This document shows positions 26,347 through 36,108 of a stretch of 64,000 nt of DNA, piece after piece. The stretch is taken from assembly GCA_017960475.1 (NCBI GenBank), contig JAGCZH010000018.1:167757-231756 (forward strand). Reading direction: 5' to 3'. This DNA comes from Bacteroidales bacterium. GTDB taxonomy: Bacteria > Bacteroidota > Bacteroidia > Bacteroidales > P3. The notes beneath the pieces are model-generated. The model saw only the letters and a program-made list of their open reading frames with translations. It had not been told where the DNA came from and searched no databases. Both the position numbers and the translations under genes were made by a program. Every line of letters starts with the position of its first letter. Position 1 is the first letter of the stretch.

Positions 26347-26750
26347 TGGAGCTCTCCCTCGTTTTTTTGTGGCGTTATCTGCTTCGTCAGCTCTGCTATC
26401 AGTTTGTCGAAGGAAGCGCTTAGTTTCCAATAGTCAGGAGTCTCGGTGTGGATATAGTTGAGAGATAGCGCCATTGCCTTGTGTTCCTTCTCGAGAGCCT
26501 CTATCAGAGCACCTTTGCGTAATCTGTAGCATTCACGCATCAAGCGTTTTGTTCGGTTGCGGTCAACGGCGTGGTGTAGTTTTTTCTTGGGAGCCACGAT
26601 GACCACTTGCAGACGAGCAGGGGCCTCATTCTCTTCAACGAACAGCCAATGTGCGCTGATGGGGAATACCAATGTGCGCAGGCGTGACGCATACAGCCGT
26701 TCTATTATGTTTTGGCTGCATAGTCGTTCGTTTTTGCTGAAGGTGAACAT
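26343..26750 (-). CDS. rnpA: Ribonuclease P protein component
   Basis: 135 residues with the RnpA features: N-terminal [17 protein letters not shown], a central [20 protein letters not shown] and the basic signature [14 protein letters not shown] that contacts RNase P RNA. It processes the 5' ends of pre-tRNAs. Instead of the common rpmH-rnpA arrangement, Bacteroidetes place it after hemD, as here (23 bp apart). Confidence 0.95.
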   Translation of the reverse strand: MFTFSKNERLCSQNIIERLYASRLRTLVFPISAHWLFVEENEAPARLQVVIVAPKKKLHHAVDRNRTKRLMRECYRLRKGALIEALEKEHKAMALSLNYIHTETPDYWKLSASFDKLIAELTKQITPQKNEGELQ

Positions 26751-26773
26751 TGTCGATTGATAGGGAGTCGGCG

Positions 26774-27736
26774 TCAGGCTTTCTTTTTGGTAGTCTCGGC
26801 CTCTTTGCGTGCTTTTTCAGCGGCGCGTTCTGCTCTTCGTGCCGCTGCTTTAGCTTTTTTCTCCTCCATGAGTTGCTTGTATTTTGTCTTGCTGGCGAAA
26901 ACCGATTTAGTCTTTTTGGTGCCTGTTGTTTTCCCGCTGTGGGTTCCTTTAGAGCTACGCAGCGACGTGGGTTTCACTACCAGTACTGCTTCCTGCTGCT
27001 TGCCTTGCAGATAGTTTTCTATGGCCATTGCCATGGAGGGAGAGTTCTTTGTCGGTGCTGCCACGGTGATTTTTATGCCTGCGGCGTTCAGTGCGGCGTG
27101 AGTCGATGTGCCAAAAGCGGCGACAAGTACCGAGGATTCTTTGACGTTGGGGAAGTTTTGCAGTAGAGAGCGCACACCAATGGGCGAGAAGAGCGCCACC
27201 ATATCGTAGTCGTCAAGTGAAAATTTCTTCAAGTCGCGAGGGACGCTGCGGTACATAGCCGCTTTGGTGTATTTGAATTTTGCCTTGTCCAGCAACTTGG
27301 TGTATTCCGTCTGTTTCTCATCCGAGCATGGGAAAATAAATTTCTCGTCCCGGTGTTTTGTCATTACGTCTATCAGGTCGGCAAAAAATTGATTGCCAAA
27401 GAATATTTTGCGCTTACGGTATTGGATATAGTTCTGCAGATAAAGTGCGATGGCTTCTGTCGAACAGAAGTATTTCATGGTTTCCGGAACGACTTCCCTA
27501 AGTTCTTTTGTAAGTCTGAAAAAATGGTCTACTGAGTTCTTGCTGTTGAAAATGACGGCGGTGTAATCAGAAATATGAGTTCTGCTTTTGCGAAACTCCG
27601 TCGCTGAAATACCCACAACCTCAAAAAATTTGTAAAAAGTCAAGTCGAGTTTGAAGTCGCTTATCAATCTTTTGTATGGCGATTTATCTAAATCGGTGGG
27701 TTCTGGTTGCGAAATCAGAATTTTTTTCAGTTTCAT
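26774..27736 (-). CDS. hemD: Uroporphyrinogen-III synthase with long basic C-terminal tail
   Basis: About 320 residues from the ATG of MKLKKILISQPEP; an ATG four codons earlier is also possible. The core (about 1-245) has VIFNSKNSVDHFF, FCSTEAIALYL, and VALFSPIGVRSLL, followed by FGTSTHAALNAAGI, the bilobal HemD pattern. The enzyme cyclises hydroxymethylbilane to uroporphyrinogen III for haem. The last 70 residues are a Lys/Ala/Arg-rich extension (KKAKAAARRAERAAEKARKE) not needed for catalysis and not seen in most homologues. Gene order DUF4271-hemD-rnpA-yidD supports the call. Confidence 0.88.
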   Translation of the reverse strand: MKLKKILISQPEPTDLDKSPYKRLISDFKLDLTFYKFFEVVGISATEFRKSRTHISDYTAVIFNSKNSVDHFFRLTKELREVVPETMKYFCSTEAIALYLQNYIQYRKRKIFFGNQFFADLIDVMTKHRDEKFIFPCSDEKQTEYTKLLDKAKFKYTKAAMYRSVPRDLKKFSLDDYDMVALFSPIGVRSLLQNFPNVKESSVLVAAFGTSTHAALNAAGIKITVAAPTKNSPSMAMAIENYLQGKQQEAVLVVKPTSLRSSKGTHSGKTTGTKKTKSVFASKTKYKQLMEEKKAKAAARRAERAAEKARKEAETTKKKA

Positions 27737-27769
27737 GCGTTCTCTCAAAATGGTGTAATTCTCTGTGTA

Positions 27770-28642
27770 TTAAAATAGAATAAGCTTTGCCATTACTAAA
27801 ATGGGTGCTATTTCTAGGATGCAAAGATAGTAAAATAAATACATTTTTGAGGTTCTGGAATTTGTTAAAATAAGTTGCATCCCCCTAAACAGCCTGACAA
27901 TAAATATTATAGATATAATAATCAGTGCGGTTTTTAGTATCGCTGTTTCGGCAAAGGTGCTATAGAAGACCAGCAATAACAGAGGAGGCATCAACAGGCT
28001 TCCCACAGAGTAATATAGATGGGAGTTAAGTATATATAAATGAGTAGATTCTGTGTCTTCGAAAATATTACCCATCAGTCGTATTGTGCCGTTTCTGAGC
28101 AACACCATTCCAGTGATAGAGCCAAAAAAGATTCCAAACTGTGCTGCTGGCGACAATCCTGCTATGCCATTGCCGCTATTCATGGCTGTGGCCAGGGCGA
28201 TAAAAGCTATCGATGCGAAATAAATCAGACCCTGAGGAAATAGCGTTATGGGCTTTATGTTGCTCTCTCTCACAATACGCTCAAGCACTCTTCTGTCGAA
28301 CAGAGCCATAATCATGTCTTTTATCTTCACACGGCGTCTGTTGATATAAAAACTCATACCAACCAGAAGCAGCACTATCAGACAGAAAATCCAGTCGCTG
28401 CCGGGCTCGGTCTGACGTTGCAGGCTGTTGCCGTTGTTTCTTGTCTCCTTTATTGTGAACATGCTTTCGCGGTACACTACACTGTCGTTGTCGGCATGAG
28501 CGAATAGGGAGTCTATGGTTCTCGCGATATCGCTCACGCTGTCCTTCTCGGTGGTCACCACTGTGTCGGGCTCAAAATACAGCATTGCCGGCACTGTTGT
28601 GTCGTAATGAGCCTGGACTATATGTTGTGTGCTGTCGTTCAT
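27770..28642 (-). CDS. DUF4271 multi-pass membrane protein
   Basis: 290 residues: a soluble N-terminal region of about 85 residues, then roughly six hydrophobic segments between 86 and 288 (SDWIFCLIVLLLVGMSFYI, LIYFASIAFIALATA, FGIFFGSITGMVLL and others). This matches the Bacteroidetes DUF4271 family, commonly found immediately before hemD. Its molecular function is unknown. It begins 21 bp after the stop of the C25 peptidase and is probably cotranscribed with it and with hemD. Confidence 0.85.
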   Translation of the reverse strand: MNDSTQHIVQAHYDTTVPAMLYFEPDTVVTTEKDSVSDIARTIDSLFAHADNDSVVYRESMFTIKETRNNGNSLQRQTEPGSDWIFCLIVLLLVGMSFYINRRRVKIKDMIMALFDRRVLERIVRESNIKPITLFPQGLIYFASIAFIALATAMNSGNGIAGLSPAAQFGIFFGSITGMVLLRNGTIRLMGNIFEDTESTHLYILNSHLYYSVGSLLMPPLLLLVFYSTFAETAILKTALIIISIIFIVRLFRGMQLILTNSRTSKMYLFYYLCILEIAPILVMAKLILF

Positions 28643-28663
28643 GATGTCTTGTGACGGTTTGGT

Positions 28664-30988
28664 CTATTTGCCAATCATTATTTTTCGCTTGTCAATAGGT
28701 GAGCCATTCTCAGCGTCATAGAATATGACGGAATATATGCCATGGCTCAACTGGCTTGTGTTTATGCGGACAGAGCATCCAGTCGTTGCCGTCTCCGATG
28801 ACACAGTTTTCCCGTTTATGTCGTAGAGATAAATAGTTGTCGTCCGGTCAAAACCATCTATGTTTATTGCCGATGTGGCGGGGTTTGGATAAATGGTTAT
28901 GTCTGTTTTCCGCGACCCGTTGCTTGATATGTTCTCTGTGCTGTCGGGGAAAAGAGTAAGTTTTGTTTGCAGAGGAATGTGGTATTGTGCCGTGGCGGTA
29001 AAAGTCAGGTTGTTCGTAAGAGGTGAGTCAAGGAGTATTGTCCCGTTGCCATTGGGGTCGATGGTGCAAATGCCGAAAAGGCTGTCCTGCCATGTCGCCG
29101 CCACACGCAGGCCTGGTGTGCCGTGGAGTGTAATCGCGGTGTCGTTTGCCGCCACACTGTCGATGTCCAGTATCGACTGTTTGGCGACGCCTATGAAAGG
29201 CATAAGCGAGGGGTCGCCGAGCAGAGAGTATATCTCCCAGTAGAAGTCGGCGAAGGTGGATCCGCTGGCGGTGACAGCCCAGTTGCCGGCGGTGACTATC
29301 TGGCTTTGTGTCATTGCCTGTTCCAAAGAGGCTTCGCCATGGCTATGGAAAAGTCTGTCGAACGCACCCAGGGCAATGCTGTCGTATTCAGGGGTGAGGG
29401 AGGGCATGCCATGGGCACCCACAATCCAGTAATAGTCCTCGTCCCACAGGGTCTCGTTGCCGGCGCCAATCACACCTATGGCGCCGCCATTGGCTTTTCG
29501 CAATAGATGTTCGCCGAAGCAGTCACCTAAAAACTCATTGGTTCTGCAGCAGTTGTTGATGGAGAGGAACGGCATTCCGTTTTGTCTCATTGTGTCGACA
29601 GTGTATTTGTTGAGATTTGGTCTTATCCATCCTCCTGCCAGGCAATGTGCGGAGTAGTTCACAAGTCCAGCGCCTTGTCCCAGTTGGTCGATAATCGCCT
29701 CTTCCTGGTTTAGTGACGCAGGGTTGTAAAAGCATACGGTGTCGTGGTTGCTGTCGACCTCCATCAGACGTTCTTTCAGATAGTTGACACCTCCGTTTGT
29801 GGTTACTGGTGCCGGCTCGTTCTCCTCGAAGCCTGCCACAAGAAGGCTGCGACTCAGATAACTGTCGTCGTCTAGTCGATACTGCTCATATTTGAGAGTT
29901 TTGGCTATTATTGCGTTGAGGGTTGCGGTGTCAGACGCCGAAATGCGTCCCAACAGGGCGTCGGGAAGGATGTCGCCAGTGAACTCGACATAGTAGAGAT
30001 CCGTTTGGTGGGGGCTGAGACCGCTGACCTGGTGCTGTCCGTACCATGAGGGAATTTCGTTGACGTCACCAACCAGCAATATGAACAGGGGAGCGGGCCT
30101 CTCTTCTGTCGCTTCGTCGTAACGGGTCTGTAGCATGGTTTTGATCTCTTCGTTGTCGGCATTGTCGACATACATCTCCTCGACAAGATAGCCCTCTTGT
30201 CGTTTCCACGACACCAGTGGCTGCAGGCTCTCTCTGAACATAGATGGGGCAACAACGACATACACTCTTGGCTCGTTGTCGACAGCGAGTGTGTTGCTAT
30301 AGTCTTTTGTCGCTCTTGCTGGCTCCAGGGCAGACACTCCTGCAAGCAAGGGGTTTGTGCCGGCACAGCCTTTACTCCAGACAGAGCCGGGGCTGTACAC
30401 TATCGCCGCGTCGAGATGGTGGCATACCTCCATCTCGCCGTTGCCGCCAATCCTGATTGGCGATATGGTGAGTAACGCCAGCCGGTTTCCCCGCATTTCT
30501 CCCAATGGCGACAACTGCACCGTCGCATCGCCGAGCTCATTCGACAAGGTTGCCATAGGGACCCCTGATATTGAACCGCTCTTGAAACGGGCTCCGGTGG
30601 CGAGTGCGATCTTCCCTGATTGAGGAAGAGTATTATCTATGATTTCCCATTTTTCATCGTTGATGATGACTTTTGGAGTGGCTCCGTGGGGTATCACAAC
30701 TATGCGTCGGTATTGAGGCAGCAGGTATTCCCCTTTGCCATGGGTATGACTGTTGGCACCTTCAGCCACAGGGCATATCGTGCCGTCGTCGAGCTGCTTC
30801 AAGTATACTTTCCCAGTGTTGAATTCAAACTGTGTCAGTTGTTCGTCGGCATGAACCACATTTAATCCAGGAACTTCCGACCATTGGGCATGAAGTATGG
30901 CGCCATGGGGCGAAAACAAGGTCCATAGCAGCAACACATTTATTATTTTGTGACGGAAATTATTGATTATATGTGTTTTTATTGACAA
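28664..30988 (-). CDS. Gingipain-like C25 cysteine peptidase with T9SS C-terminal domain
   Basis: About 774 residues. It resembles gingipains and PorU-like C25 peptidases: YVVVAPSMF, ILLVGDVNEIP, DALLGRISA, then NYSAHCLAGGW with probable catalytic His448, and SINNCCRTNEF with probable catalytic Cys481, a His-Cys spacing of 33 as in RgpB. The last 75 residues (ITIYPNPATSAINI then IYLYDINGKTVS, ending RKIMIGK) form a T9SS type A sorting domain, so export to the surface is expected. No ATG precedes the signal peptide (hydrophobic NVLLLWTLF, cleavage near LHAQ). The TTG at 30986-30988 is chosen because another TTG at 31012 lies inside the promoter box at 31010-31017. Confidence 0.87.
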   Translation of the reverse strand: MSIKTHIINNFRHKIINVLLLWTLFSPHGAILHAQWSEVPGLNVVHADEQLTQFEFNTGKVYLKQLDDGTICPVAEGANSHTHGKGEYLLPQYRRIVVIPHGATPKVIINDEKWEIIDNTLPQSGKIALATGARFKSGSISGVPMATLSNELGDATVQLSPLGEMRGNRLALLTISPIRIGGNGEMEVCHHLDAAIVYSPGSVWSKGCAGTNPLLAGVSALEPARATKDYSNTLAVDNEPRVYVVVAPSMFRESLQPLVSWKRQEGYLVEEMYVDNADNEEIKTMLQTRYDEATEERPAPLFILLVGDVNEIPSWYGQHQVSGLSPHQTDLYYVEFTGDILPDALLGRISASDTATLNAIIAKTLKYEQYRLDDDSYLSRSLLVAGFEENEPAPVTTNGGVNYLKERLMEVDSNHDTVCFYNPASLNQEEAIIDQLGQGAGLVNYSAHCLAGGWIRPNLNKYTVDTMRQNGMPFLSINNCCRTNEFLGDCFGEHLLRKANGGAIGVIGAGNETLWDEDYYWIVGAHGMPSLTPEYDSIALGAFDRLFHSHGEASLEQAMTQSQIVTAGNWAVTASGSTFADFYWEIYSLLGDPSLMPFIGVAKQSILDIDSVAANDTAITLHGTPGLRVAATWQDSLFGICTIDPNGNGTILLDSPLTNNLTFTATAQYHIPLQTKLTLFPDSTENISSNGSRKTDITIYPNPATSAINIDGFDRTTTIYLYDINGKTVSSETATTGCSVRINTSQLSHGIYSVIFYDAENGSPIDKRKIMIGK

Positions 30989-31009
30989 TGCCCTGATGTT
31001 TTTATTTTG

Positions 31010-31017
31010 CAAAAATA
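31010..31017 (-). promoter_or_regulatory. Putative -7 box of the C25-DUF4271-hemD-rnpA-yidD operon
   Basis: Reads TATTTTTG on the minus strand. A transcript start near 31003 would leave a short leader before the TTG start at 30988. Confidence 0.5.
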
Positions 31018-31154
31018 CACAAAATAATCAATTACCCAGCCCCAAGCAGGTATACCTAAACGATTGCATGCCGTTTTTGACTCTCTTGTAGATCTCTTTT
31101 AACCCTTTTTAAACTTTTAATCCTCACATCCATTCTCAATGTTACTTTTTTTAG

Positions 31155-31162
31155 TAAATTTG
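31155..31162 (+). promoter_or_regulatory. Putative -7 box of the coiled-coil envelope gene
   Basis: TAAATTTG matches the consensus; a weak TTC stands at the expected -33 position (31133-31135). Transcription would begin near 31169. Confidence 0.5.
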
Positions 31163-31271
31163 CAAAATATATATAATGACAAGATTGTTTGCTGTGTACG
31201 CTAAATCAGTGATTTGGATAAAAAATATACGCTTTGGCGCAGGAGGCGAAGGAGAGAAAAAGTCTTTCGCC

Positions 31272-32498
31272 ATGCGTCTCTTTGTGCTTGTGGCGCTCCT
31301 CGTTTCCGTCATGACACCTGCCCATTCGCAGATTGTAGATGACGATGTCATACAGGCAGACACTACTTTCGAGCCTCTCTATGTCGATGACAGTGTCGAT
31401 TCGTTGGCGATATTCCGCGAGCGTATTGACGAGTTGACACGAATGGTCGATTCCAGCCACGTCGCCATTGCCACCATGCGTGGCCACATGCGTGAGTTGA
31501 TTAGTTTGAAAGATTCACTCATAGCCATCAACGACCTCTATCAGAAGGAGCTTCGCGAGAAGAACCGTCTTATGTCAGAGCAGGTCTCTGCCATGCAGGA
31601 CAAAGAGCGGCTTTTGGCAGAAAAAGAGGAACTCTATCGTCAGGCATTGACCAGCTCGTCCATCGACAAAGCCAAGTGGGAGGGAGAGCTGAAAGCCAAA
31701 GAGGCCAGCATTGACGCCAAGGCCAGAGAGATAGCCTATCTTCAAAAGGATATCGACTCCAAGGAGATTACCCTCAAGTCGCAGCGCGAGAACTACGAGC
31801 ATGTTTTGAACGAGAAAGAGCACTACCGCCATTTAGTCGACTCGCTTCAAAAGCGTATCACCGCTGTCGAGATTGATATTATCCGCAAACAGGAGGAGAA
31901 CAAATACCTGGAACAGAAAGCCAAAGAGGCCGAGGCAAAGACAGCCATCACCCTCAATAAAAAGAAGAAAGTGCGCCCCATACAAGGTATCGCCATGCGT
32001 TTCTTCCGCACTCCCGACTGGGACATCCGTCTCACTCCCAAGGCTGAGGAGCCAGGCAAATACGACAAGGTGGTGCGTAACCGCAACGCCGGCGACATCG
32101 AGTTCGACTTCGTAACAGGTGCCTCGGTAATGCTCTGGGATCTCACCGATATCATCAACAACAAGCCTGCCAAAGACACCGTATCCTCGTCGCGGCTACC
32201 CGACATCCCCCGCTTCGACCAGAAGTTCAACTACGACCTGGGAATTTATGTCGGTTTCGGCGGTTCCAACCTCTTCAAGAACTTTTATATCGGACCCAGC
32301 TTCCGTTTCGTCGACTTTTTCTACCTTACCGTAGGTGTCAACATCTGCGAGTACGAGGTCCTTATCGATGGCTACAAGGATGGTCAGTCGCTCGATGCGG
32401 TGCTGACCCTCGACGATATCACCGCCAAGTCGTGGCTCGTCAAGCCATTCATCTCGCTCTCTATAGACCTCGATTTCCTCTCATATATAAAGAAATAA
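31272..32498 (+). CDS. Coiled-coil envelope protein of unknown function
   Basis: 408 residues from the ATG that gives a normal signal peptide (MRLFVLVALLVSVMTPAHSQ); an in-frame ATG 96 bp earlier would add a basic extension. Residues about 40-230 are strongly helical and charged (repeated Glu/Lys/Asp with Leu at heptad spacing), a probable long coiled coil. The C-terminal 150 residues are beta-rich and Tyr/Phe/Gly-rich (YDLGIYVGFGGSNLF, IGPSFRFVDFFYLTVGVNI), like a membrane-associated beta domain. A periplasmic or outer-membrane location is likely. I recognise no named family. Confidence 0.72.
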   Translation: MRLFVLVALLVSVMTPAHSQIVDDDVIQADTTFEPLYVDDSVDSLAIFRERIDELTRMVDSSHVAIATMRGHMRELISLKDSLIAINDLYQKELREKNRLMSEQVSAMQDKERLLAEKEELYRQALTSSSIDKAKWEGELKAKEASIDAKAREIAYLQKDIDSKEITLKSQRENYEHVLNEKEHYRHLVDSLQKRITAVEIDIIRKQEENKYLEQKAKEAEAKTAITLNKKKKVRPIQGIAMRFFRTPDWDIRLTPKAEEPGKYDKVVRNRNAGDIEFDFVTGASVMLWDLTDIINNKPAKDTVSSSRLPDIPRFDQKFNYDLGIYVGFGGSNLFKNFYIGPSFRFVDFFYLTVGVNICEYEVLIDGYKDGQSLDAVLTLDDITAKSWLVKPFISLSIDLDFLSYIKK

Positions 32499-32538
32499 AC
32501 CACACAAACTTCCGTAATCCTTTCAATATCATCATATC

Positions 32539-34029
32539 ATGAGTCAACCCTTCCTGATTTATAATACACTTACACGACAGAAAGAGCTTTTCAAACCCCT
32601 TACCCCCGACCATGTTGGCATGTATGTCTGCGGGCCTACTGTCTATGGCGACGCCCACCTCGGTCACGCCCGTCCCGCCATTACCTTTGATGTGCTCTAC
32701 CGTTACCTCACCCATCAGGGTTATAAAGTTCGTTATGTGCGCAACATCACCGATGTGGGACATCTAGAGCACGACGCCGACGAGGGTGAGGACAAAATCG
32801 CTAAAAAGGCACGCCTAGAGCAGCTGGAGCCTATGGAGGTGGCACAGTTTTACACCAACCGCTACCATGAGGCCATGGACCGCCTGAACGTTCTTCGTCC
32901 CAGCATAGAGCCTCACGCTAGCGGCCACATCATAGAGCAGATCGAGCTTGTCCAGAAAATCCTCGATGCTGGATATGCTTATGTCAGCAACGGCAGCGTC
33001 TATTTCGATGTCAACAAGTATGCCGCCGACACCAAACAATACGGTCGCCTCAGCGGTCGTGTCATCGACGAGATGCTCTCCACCACTCGCCAGCTTGACG
33101 GTCAGGAGGAGAAACACAATACCGCCGACTTCGCCCTCTGGAAGAAAGCGGCTCCCGAACATATTATGCGCTGGAACGCCCCGTGGAGTGTGGGTTTCCC
33201 AGGATGGCACACAGAGTGCACGGCTATGGGCACCAAATATCTCGGTGAGATGTTCGACATCCACGGAGGCGGCATGGATCTCATGTTTCCGCACCATGAA
33301 AGCGAGATAGCACAGCAAACCGCAGTGACTGGTCACGGGCCTTGCCATTACTGGATGCACAACAACATGATAACCATTGAAGGCCAGAAGATGGGCAAAT
33401 CGTTGGGCAACTTCATCACCCTCGACGAGTTCTTCAATGGCAGCCATATCAATCCTAAGGATGGGAAAGAGATGCTCGCCAAGGCCTACAGCCCCATGAC
33501 CATCCGCTTCTTTATCCTCCAGGCACACTATCGCAGCACCGTCGATTTCAGCAACGACGCCCTCTTGGCTGCCGAAAAGGGGTATGCCCGACTTATGCAG
33601 GCCTTCAAGACTCTCCGCTCTCTGCAGCCCTCCAAAGAGAGCTCGGTCGACGTTAAAGGCTATCGCCAGCTTTGCTACGACGCCATGAACGACGATATGA
33701 ACACTCCCATTGTTATCTCCCACCTCTTCGACGCCGCCAAGACCATCAATACCGTCAACGACCATAAGGCCACACTCACCAAAGAGGACATCGACGAGTT
33801 GACATCATTGTTCCAGACTTTTGTCTTCGATGTCATGGGACTTCGCGACGAGGCGTCGACCGACAATACCGCGCTTATCGACGGCCTTATGCAGATGATT
33901 CTCGATGTCCGTGCCACAGCCAAAGCCAACAAAGACTGGGCCACCAGCGACAAGATCCGCGACAGCCTCGGCCAACTCGGCATCGCCGTGAAGGATGGCA
34001 AGGACGGCGCCACATGGGAATTGAAATAA
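32539..34029 (+). CDS. cysS: Cysteinyl-tRNA synthetase
   Basis: 496 residues of class I Cys[20 protein letters not shown] contains the HIGH-equivalent (HLGH), WHTECTAM and [17 protein letters not shown] give Cys and His zinc ligands, and KMGKSLGNF is the KMSKS-equivalent. The C-terminal helical anticodon-binding region ends [16 protein letters not shown]. It charges tRNA-Cys with cysteine. It lies 40 bp after the coiled-coil gene and 54 bp before adk. Confidence 0.97.
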   Translation: MSQPFLIYNTLTRQKELFKPLTPDHVGMYVCGPTVYGDAHLGHARPAITFDVLYRYLTHQGYKVRYVRNITDVGHLEHDADEGEDKIAKKARLEQLEPMEVAQFYTNRYHEAMDRLNVLRPSIEPHASGHIIEQIELVQKILDAGYAYVSNGSVYFDVNKYAADTKQYGRLSGRVIDEMLSTTRQLDGQEEKHNTADFALWKKAAPEHIMRWNAPWSVGFPGWHTECTAMGTKYLGEMFDIHGGGMDLMFPHHESEIAQQTAVTGHGPCHYWMHNNMITIEGQKMGKSLGNFITLDEFFNGSHINPKDGKEMLAKAYSPMTIRFFILQAHYRSTVDFSNDALLAAEKGYARLMQAFKTLRSLQPSKESSVDVKGYRQLCYDAMNDDMNTPIVISHLFDAAKTINTVNDHKATLTKEDIDELTSLFQTFVFDVMGLRDEASTDNTALIDGLMQMILDVRATAKANKDWATSDKIRDSLGQLGIAVKDGKDGATWELK

Positions 34030-34083
34030 CCTCCCGTCAGGTCACGTTATATCATATTATCTTAACTGTAATAGCGTTTCATC

Positions 34084-34668
34084 ATGGAAAACTTAGTCCT
34101 TTTTGGTGCGCCTGGTGTAGGCAAAGGAACCCACGCCGGCATTTTGGCGGAGAAATACAATCTGCTGCATCTCTCCACAGGCGACATGCTGCGTTCCGAA
34201 ATCCAGTCAGGCTCCCCGTTGGGTGAGCGTGTCCGCGCCAAAATGGAAAAAGGCGACCTTGTCGGCGACGATGTCGTCATAGCTCTTGTCGACAAAGCCC
34301 TGGCATCGACCAACTCAGGTGTCATCCTCGACGGCTTCCCCCGTACTGTCCAGCAGGCCCAGGCACTCGACTTCCTCTTCAAAAACCATGGCCGCCGCAT
34401 GAGTTGCGTCATCTCTATCGACGCTCCTCGCGACGAACTCGTCCGCCGCATCCACGAGCGCGCCCTTATCTCGGGTCGCGCCGACGACGCCAACGACGCC
34501 ACCATTCGCCACCGCCTCGAGGAATACGAGCAGAAAACCAAGCCCGTCATTGATTTCTACAAAGTCTCCGGATTGTTGGTGAGCATTGACGGCAGTGGCG
34601 AAATCAACCAGACAAGCATGAGGCTCTGCCGGATTGTCGACCACATCATCAAACATTCCGCCAAATAA
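34084..34668 (+). CDS. adk: Adenylate kinase
   Basis: 194 residues, the short-LID form typical of Bacteroidetes. Motifs: P-loop GAPGVGKGT, the AMP-binding LSTGDMLR, DGFPRTVQQA, and the LID-flanking RRIHERALISGRADD and RLEEYEQKTKPV. It interconverts ATP plus AMP and two ADP. It is probably cotranscribed with cysS and the following conserved gene. Confidence 0.97.
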   Translation: MENLVLFGAPGVGKGTHAGILAEKYNLLHLSTGDMLRSEIQSGSPLGERVRAKMEKGDLVGDDVVIALVDKALASTNSGVILDGFPRTVQQAQALDFLFKNHGRRMSCVISIDAPRDELVRRIHERALISGRADDANDATIRHRLEEYEQKTKPVIDFYKVSGLLVSIDGSGEINQTSMRLCRIVDHIIKHSAK

Positions 34669-34750
34669 AAACAGTATTAAATGTTAAAATAGCGGACTCA
34701 TAGCGGACCCATACAGTATTCACAAGTTCATCTTTAATACCATATTTCGA

Positions 34751-35428
34751 ATGGAAATAAAACAACAACTGAGCGATCTCATCTTCTCCAAAGGAGAGCT
34801 TAAGCAAAACGTATATCAATCCACCAAAGCCTCTTTCGAGCTTTTCCGCCACACCGCCCGCAATATAGTCTCCGCGCTTCAGGAGGAAAACCGTGGCAAA
34901 GGTAAAAATCTCGTATTTGAGTTCACCGACCGTGGCGACTTCGAGTTCGAGATCCGTTTCGCAAGCGATCTACTCATTTTCATGATGCATTCCAACGTCT
35001 TCGAGTTCTCCCGCAACCATGAGGTCATGAAGTCGCAATATATCCGCGAGAACCCAAGCCGTTCCTATTGTGGCGTCATACATGTGTACAACTTCCTTTC
35101 CGACTCTTTCCTCTATCAGCGCGACAACGACTTAGGTTATCTCATCGGCCGTATCTTTGTCAACTCCGAGAACCATTATTTCATTGAGGGCAAGCGGGAA
35201 CTGGGAATGCTATACAACAATTTCAACACCTCTGTCATCAACGAAGAGTCGGTTTTGAGTATCGTCGAATCAGCTATCGAATACACCACCAATTTTGATC
35301 TTTTGACCCCTCCTTACGACGAAATCAAGGTGGTTTCAGTAGGCGAGATGCGGAATAGTTTTGATAAAAAATCGATGGTGACAGCCAAACGCTTAGGATT
35401 TAGATTTCAGGCAGATACGGATGTTTGA
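34751..35428 (+). CDS. Conserved Bacteroidetes hypothetical protein
   Basis: 225 residues, soluble, no signal peptide or membrane segment. Recognisable blocks are FEIRFASDLLIFMMHSNVFE, YCGVIHVYNFLSDSF, DLGYLIGRIFVNSENHYFIE and LTPPYDEIKVVSVGEM. I recall similar proteins as conserved hypotheticals throughout Bacteroidetes, with no assigned function. It is on the same strand 82 bp after adk, without a visible terminator between. Confidence 0.8.
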   Translation: MEIKQQLSDLIFSKGELKQNVYQSTKASFELFRHTARNIVSALQEENRGKGKNLVFEFTDRGDFEFEIRFASDLLIFMMHSNVFEFSRNHEVMKSQYIRENPSRSYCGVIHVYNFLSDSFLYQRDNDLGYLIGRIFVNSENHYFIEGKRELGMLYNNFNTSVINEESVLSIVESAIEYTTNFDLLTPPYDEIKVVSVGEMRNSFDKKSMVTAKRLGFRFQADTDV

Positions 35429-35463
35429 TGTTAATTATCCACCGTCCTATGTGAAAAAAAATT

Positions 35464-35493
35464 TTGCCATGTCGGAAATTGTTTATACTTTTG
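35464..35493 (+). promoter_or_regulatory. Promoter of tRNA-Glu and rpsT
   Basis: TTG at 35464-35466, a 19-bp spacer and TACTTTTG at 35486-35493: an exact match to the Bacteroidetes consensus, 81 bp before tRNA-Glu. Confidence 0.8.
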
Positions 35494-35574
35494 CAACCGC
35501 TTTTGAGACTTGAAAATGCAAAAAAAAAGCGCTCCAAAGTGTTGACAATTTTTCAATTTCAAATAGCAAAAAAA

Positions 35575-35649
35575 GCTCCGTTCGTCTAGCTGGCCCAGGA
35601 CGTAAGATTTTCATTCTTAAAATCGCGGGTTCGAATCCCGCACGGAGTA
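35575..35649 (+). tRNA. tRNA-Glu (anticodon TTC)
   Basis: A cloverleaf can be drawn: acceptor GCTCCGT/ACGGAGT (first pair G-U), D-arm with GTCTAG, anticodon stem TAAGA/TCTTA around loop TTTTCAT giving anticodon TTC, and T-arm CGGGTTCGAATCCCG. The 3' CCA is not encoded. It lies 36 bp upstream of rpsT and shares its promoter. Confidence 0.93.
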
Positions 35650-35684
35650 CAAATAGAAAAAGAAAAAAATAGAAGTTATTAATT

Positions 35685-35936
35685 ATGGCACATCACAAGT
35701 CAGCAAAAAAAAGAATCCGCTCCAGCGAGAAAAAAAGAATTGAGAACAGATATTACGCAAAAACCATGCGCAACGCACTGCGTGATTTCCGTGCCCTGGA
35801 GGATAAGGCTGTAGCCGTCGAAAGACTGCCCAAGATGGTTTCCATCCTTGACAAGTTGGCAAAACGTTCCGTTATCCACAAGAACAAGGCCTCCAACCTC
35901 AAATCAAAACTGATGAAGCAGGTCAACGCCATGTAA
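35685..35936 (+). CDS. rpsT: 30S ribosomal protein S20
   Basis: 83 residues, normal for S20, basic and helical: MAHHKSAKKRIRSSEKKRIEN at the N-terminus and IHKNKASNLKSKLMKQVN at the C-terminus. It binds 16S rRNA in the small subunit. It follows tRNA-Glu and ends at the terminator 35961-35990. Confidence 0.97.
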   Translation: MAHHKSAKKRIRSSEKKRIENRYYAKTMRNALRDFRALEDKAVAVERLPKMVSILDKLAKRSVIHKNKASNLKSKLMKQVNAM

Positions 35937-35960
35937 TTTATTTTCATGGTAAAGATTAAA

Positions 35961-35990
35961 AAAAAGAGGATATTACTATCCTCTTTTTTT
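35961..35990 (+). terminator. Terminator after rpsT
   Basis: Stem AAAAAGAGGATA/TATCCTCTTTTT with a four-base loop and a T7 tail. Confidence 0.93.
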
Positions 35991-36108
35991 ATATATATAC
36001 TTGTCTCTGAAGCAACCATTTGGTTGTCCTTTTCTTTTGCCGCACAACTAATTACTCCTAGTCACATTTATTATTGCTATCCAAAAGTTATAATTAATCC
36101 GTCAGCTT

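Noticed and set aside
32815..33765. 316-codon minus-strand ORF
   Set aside because: Antisense shadow of cysS.
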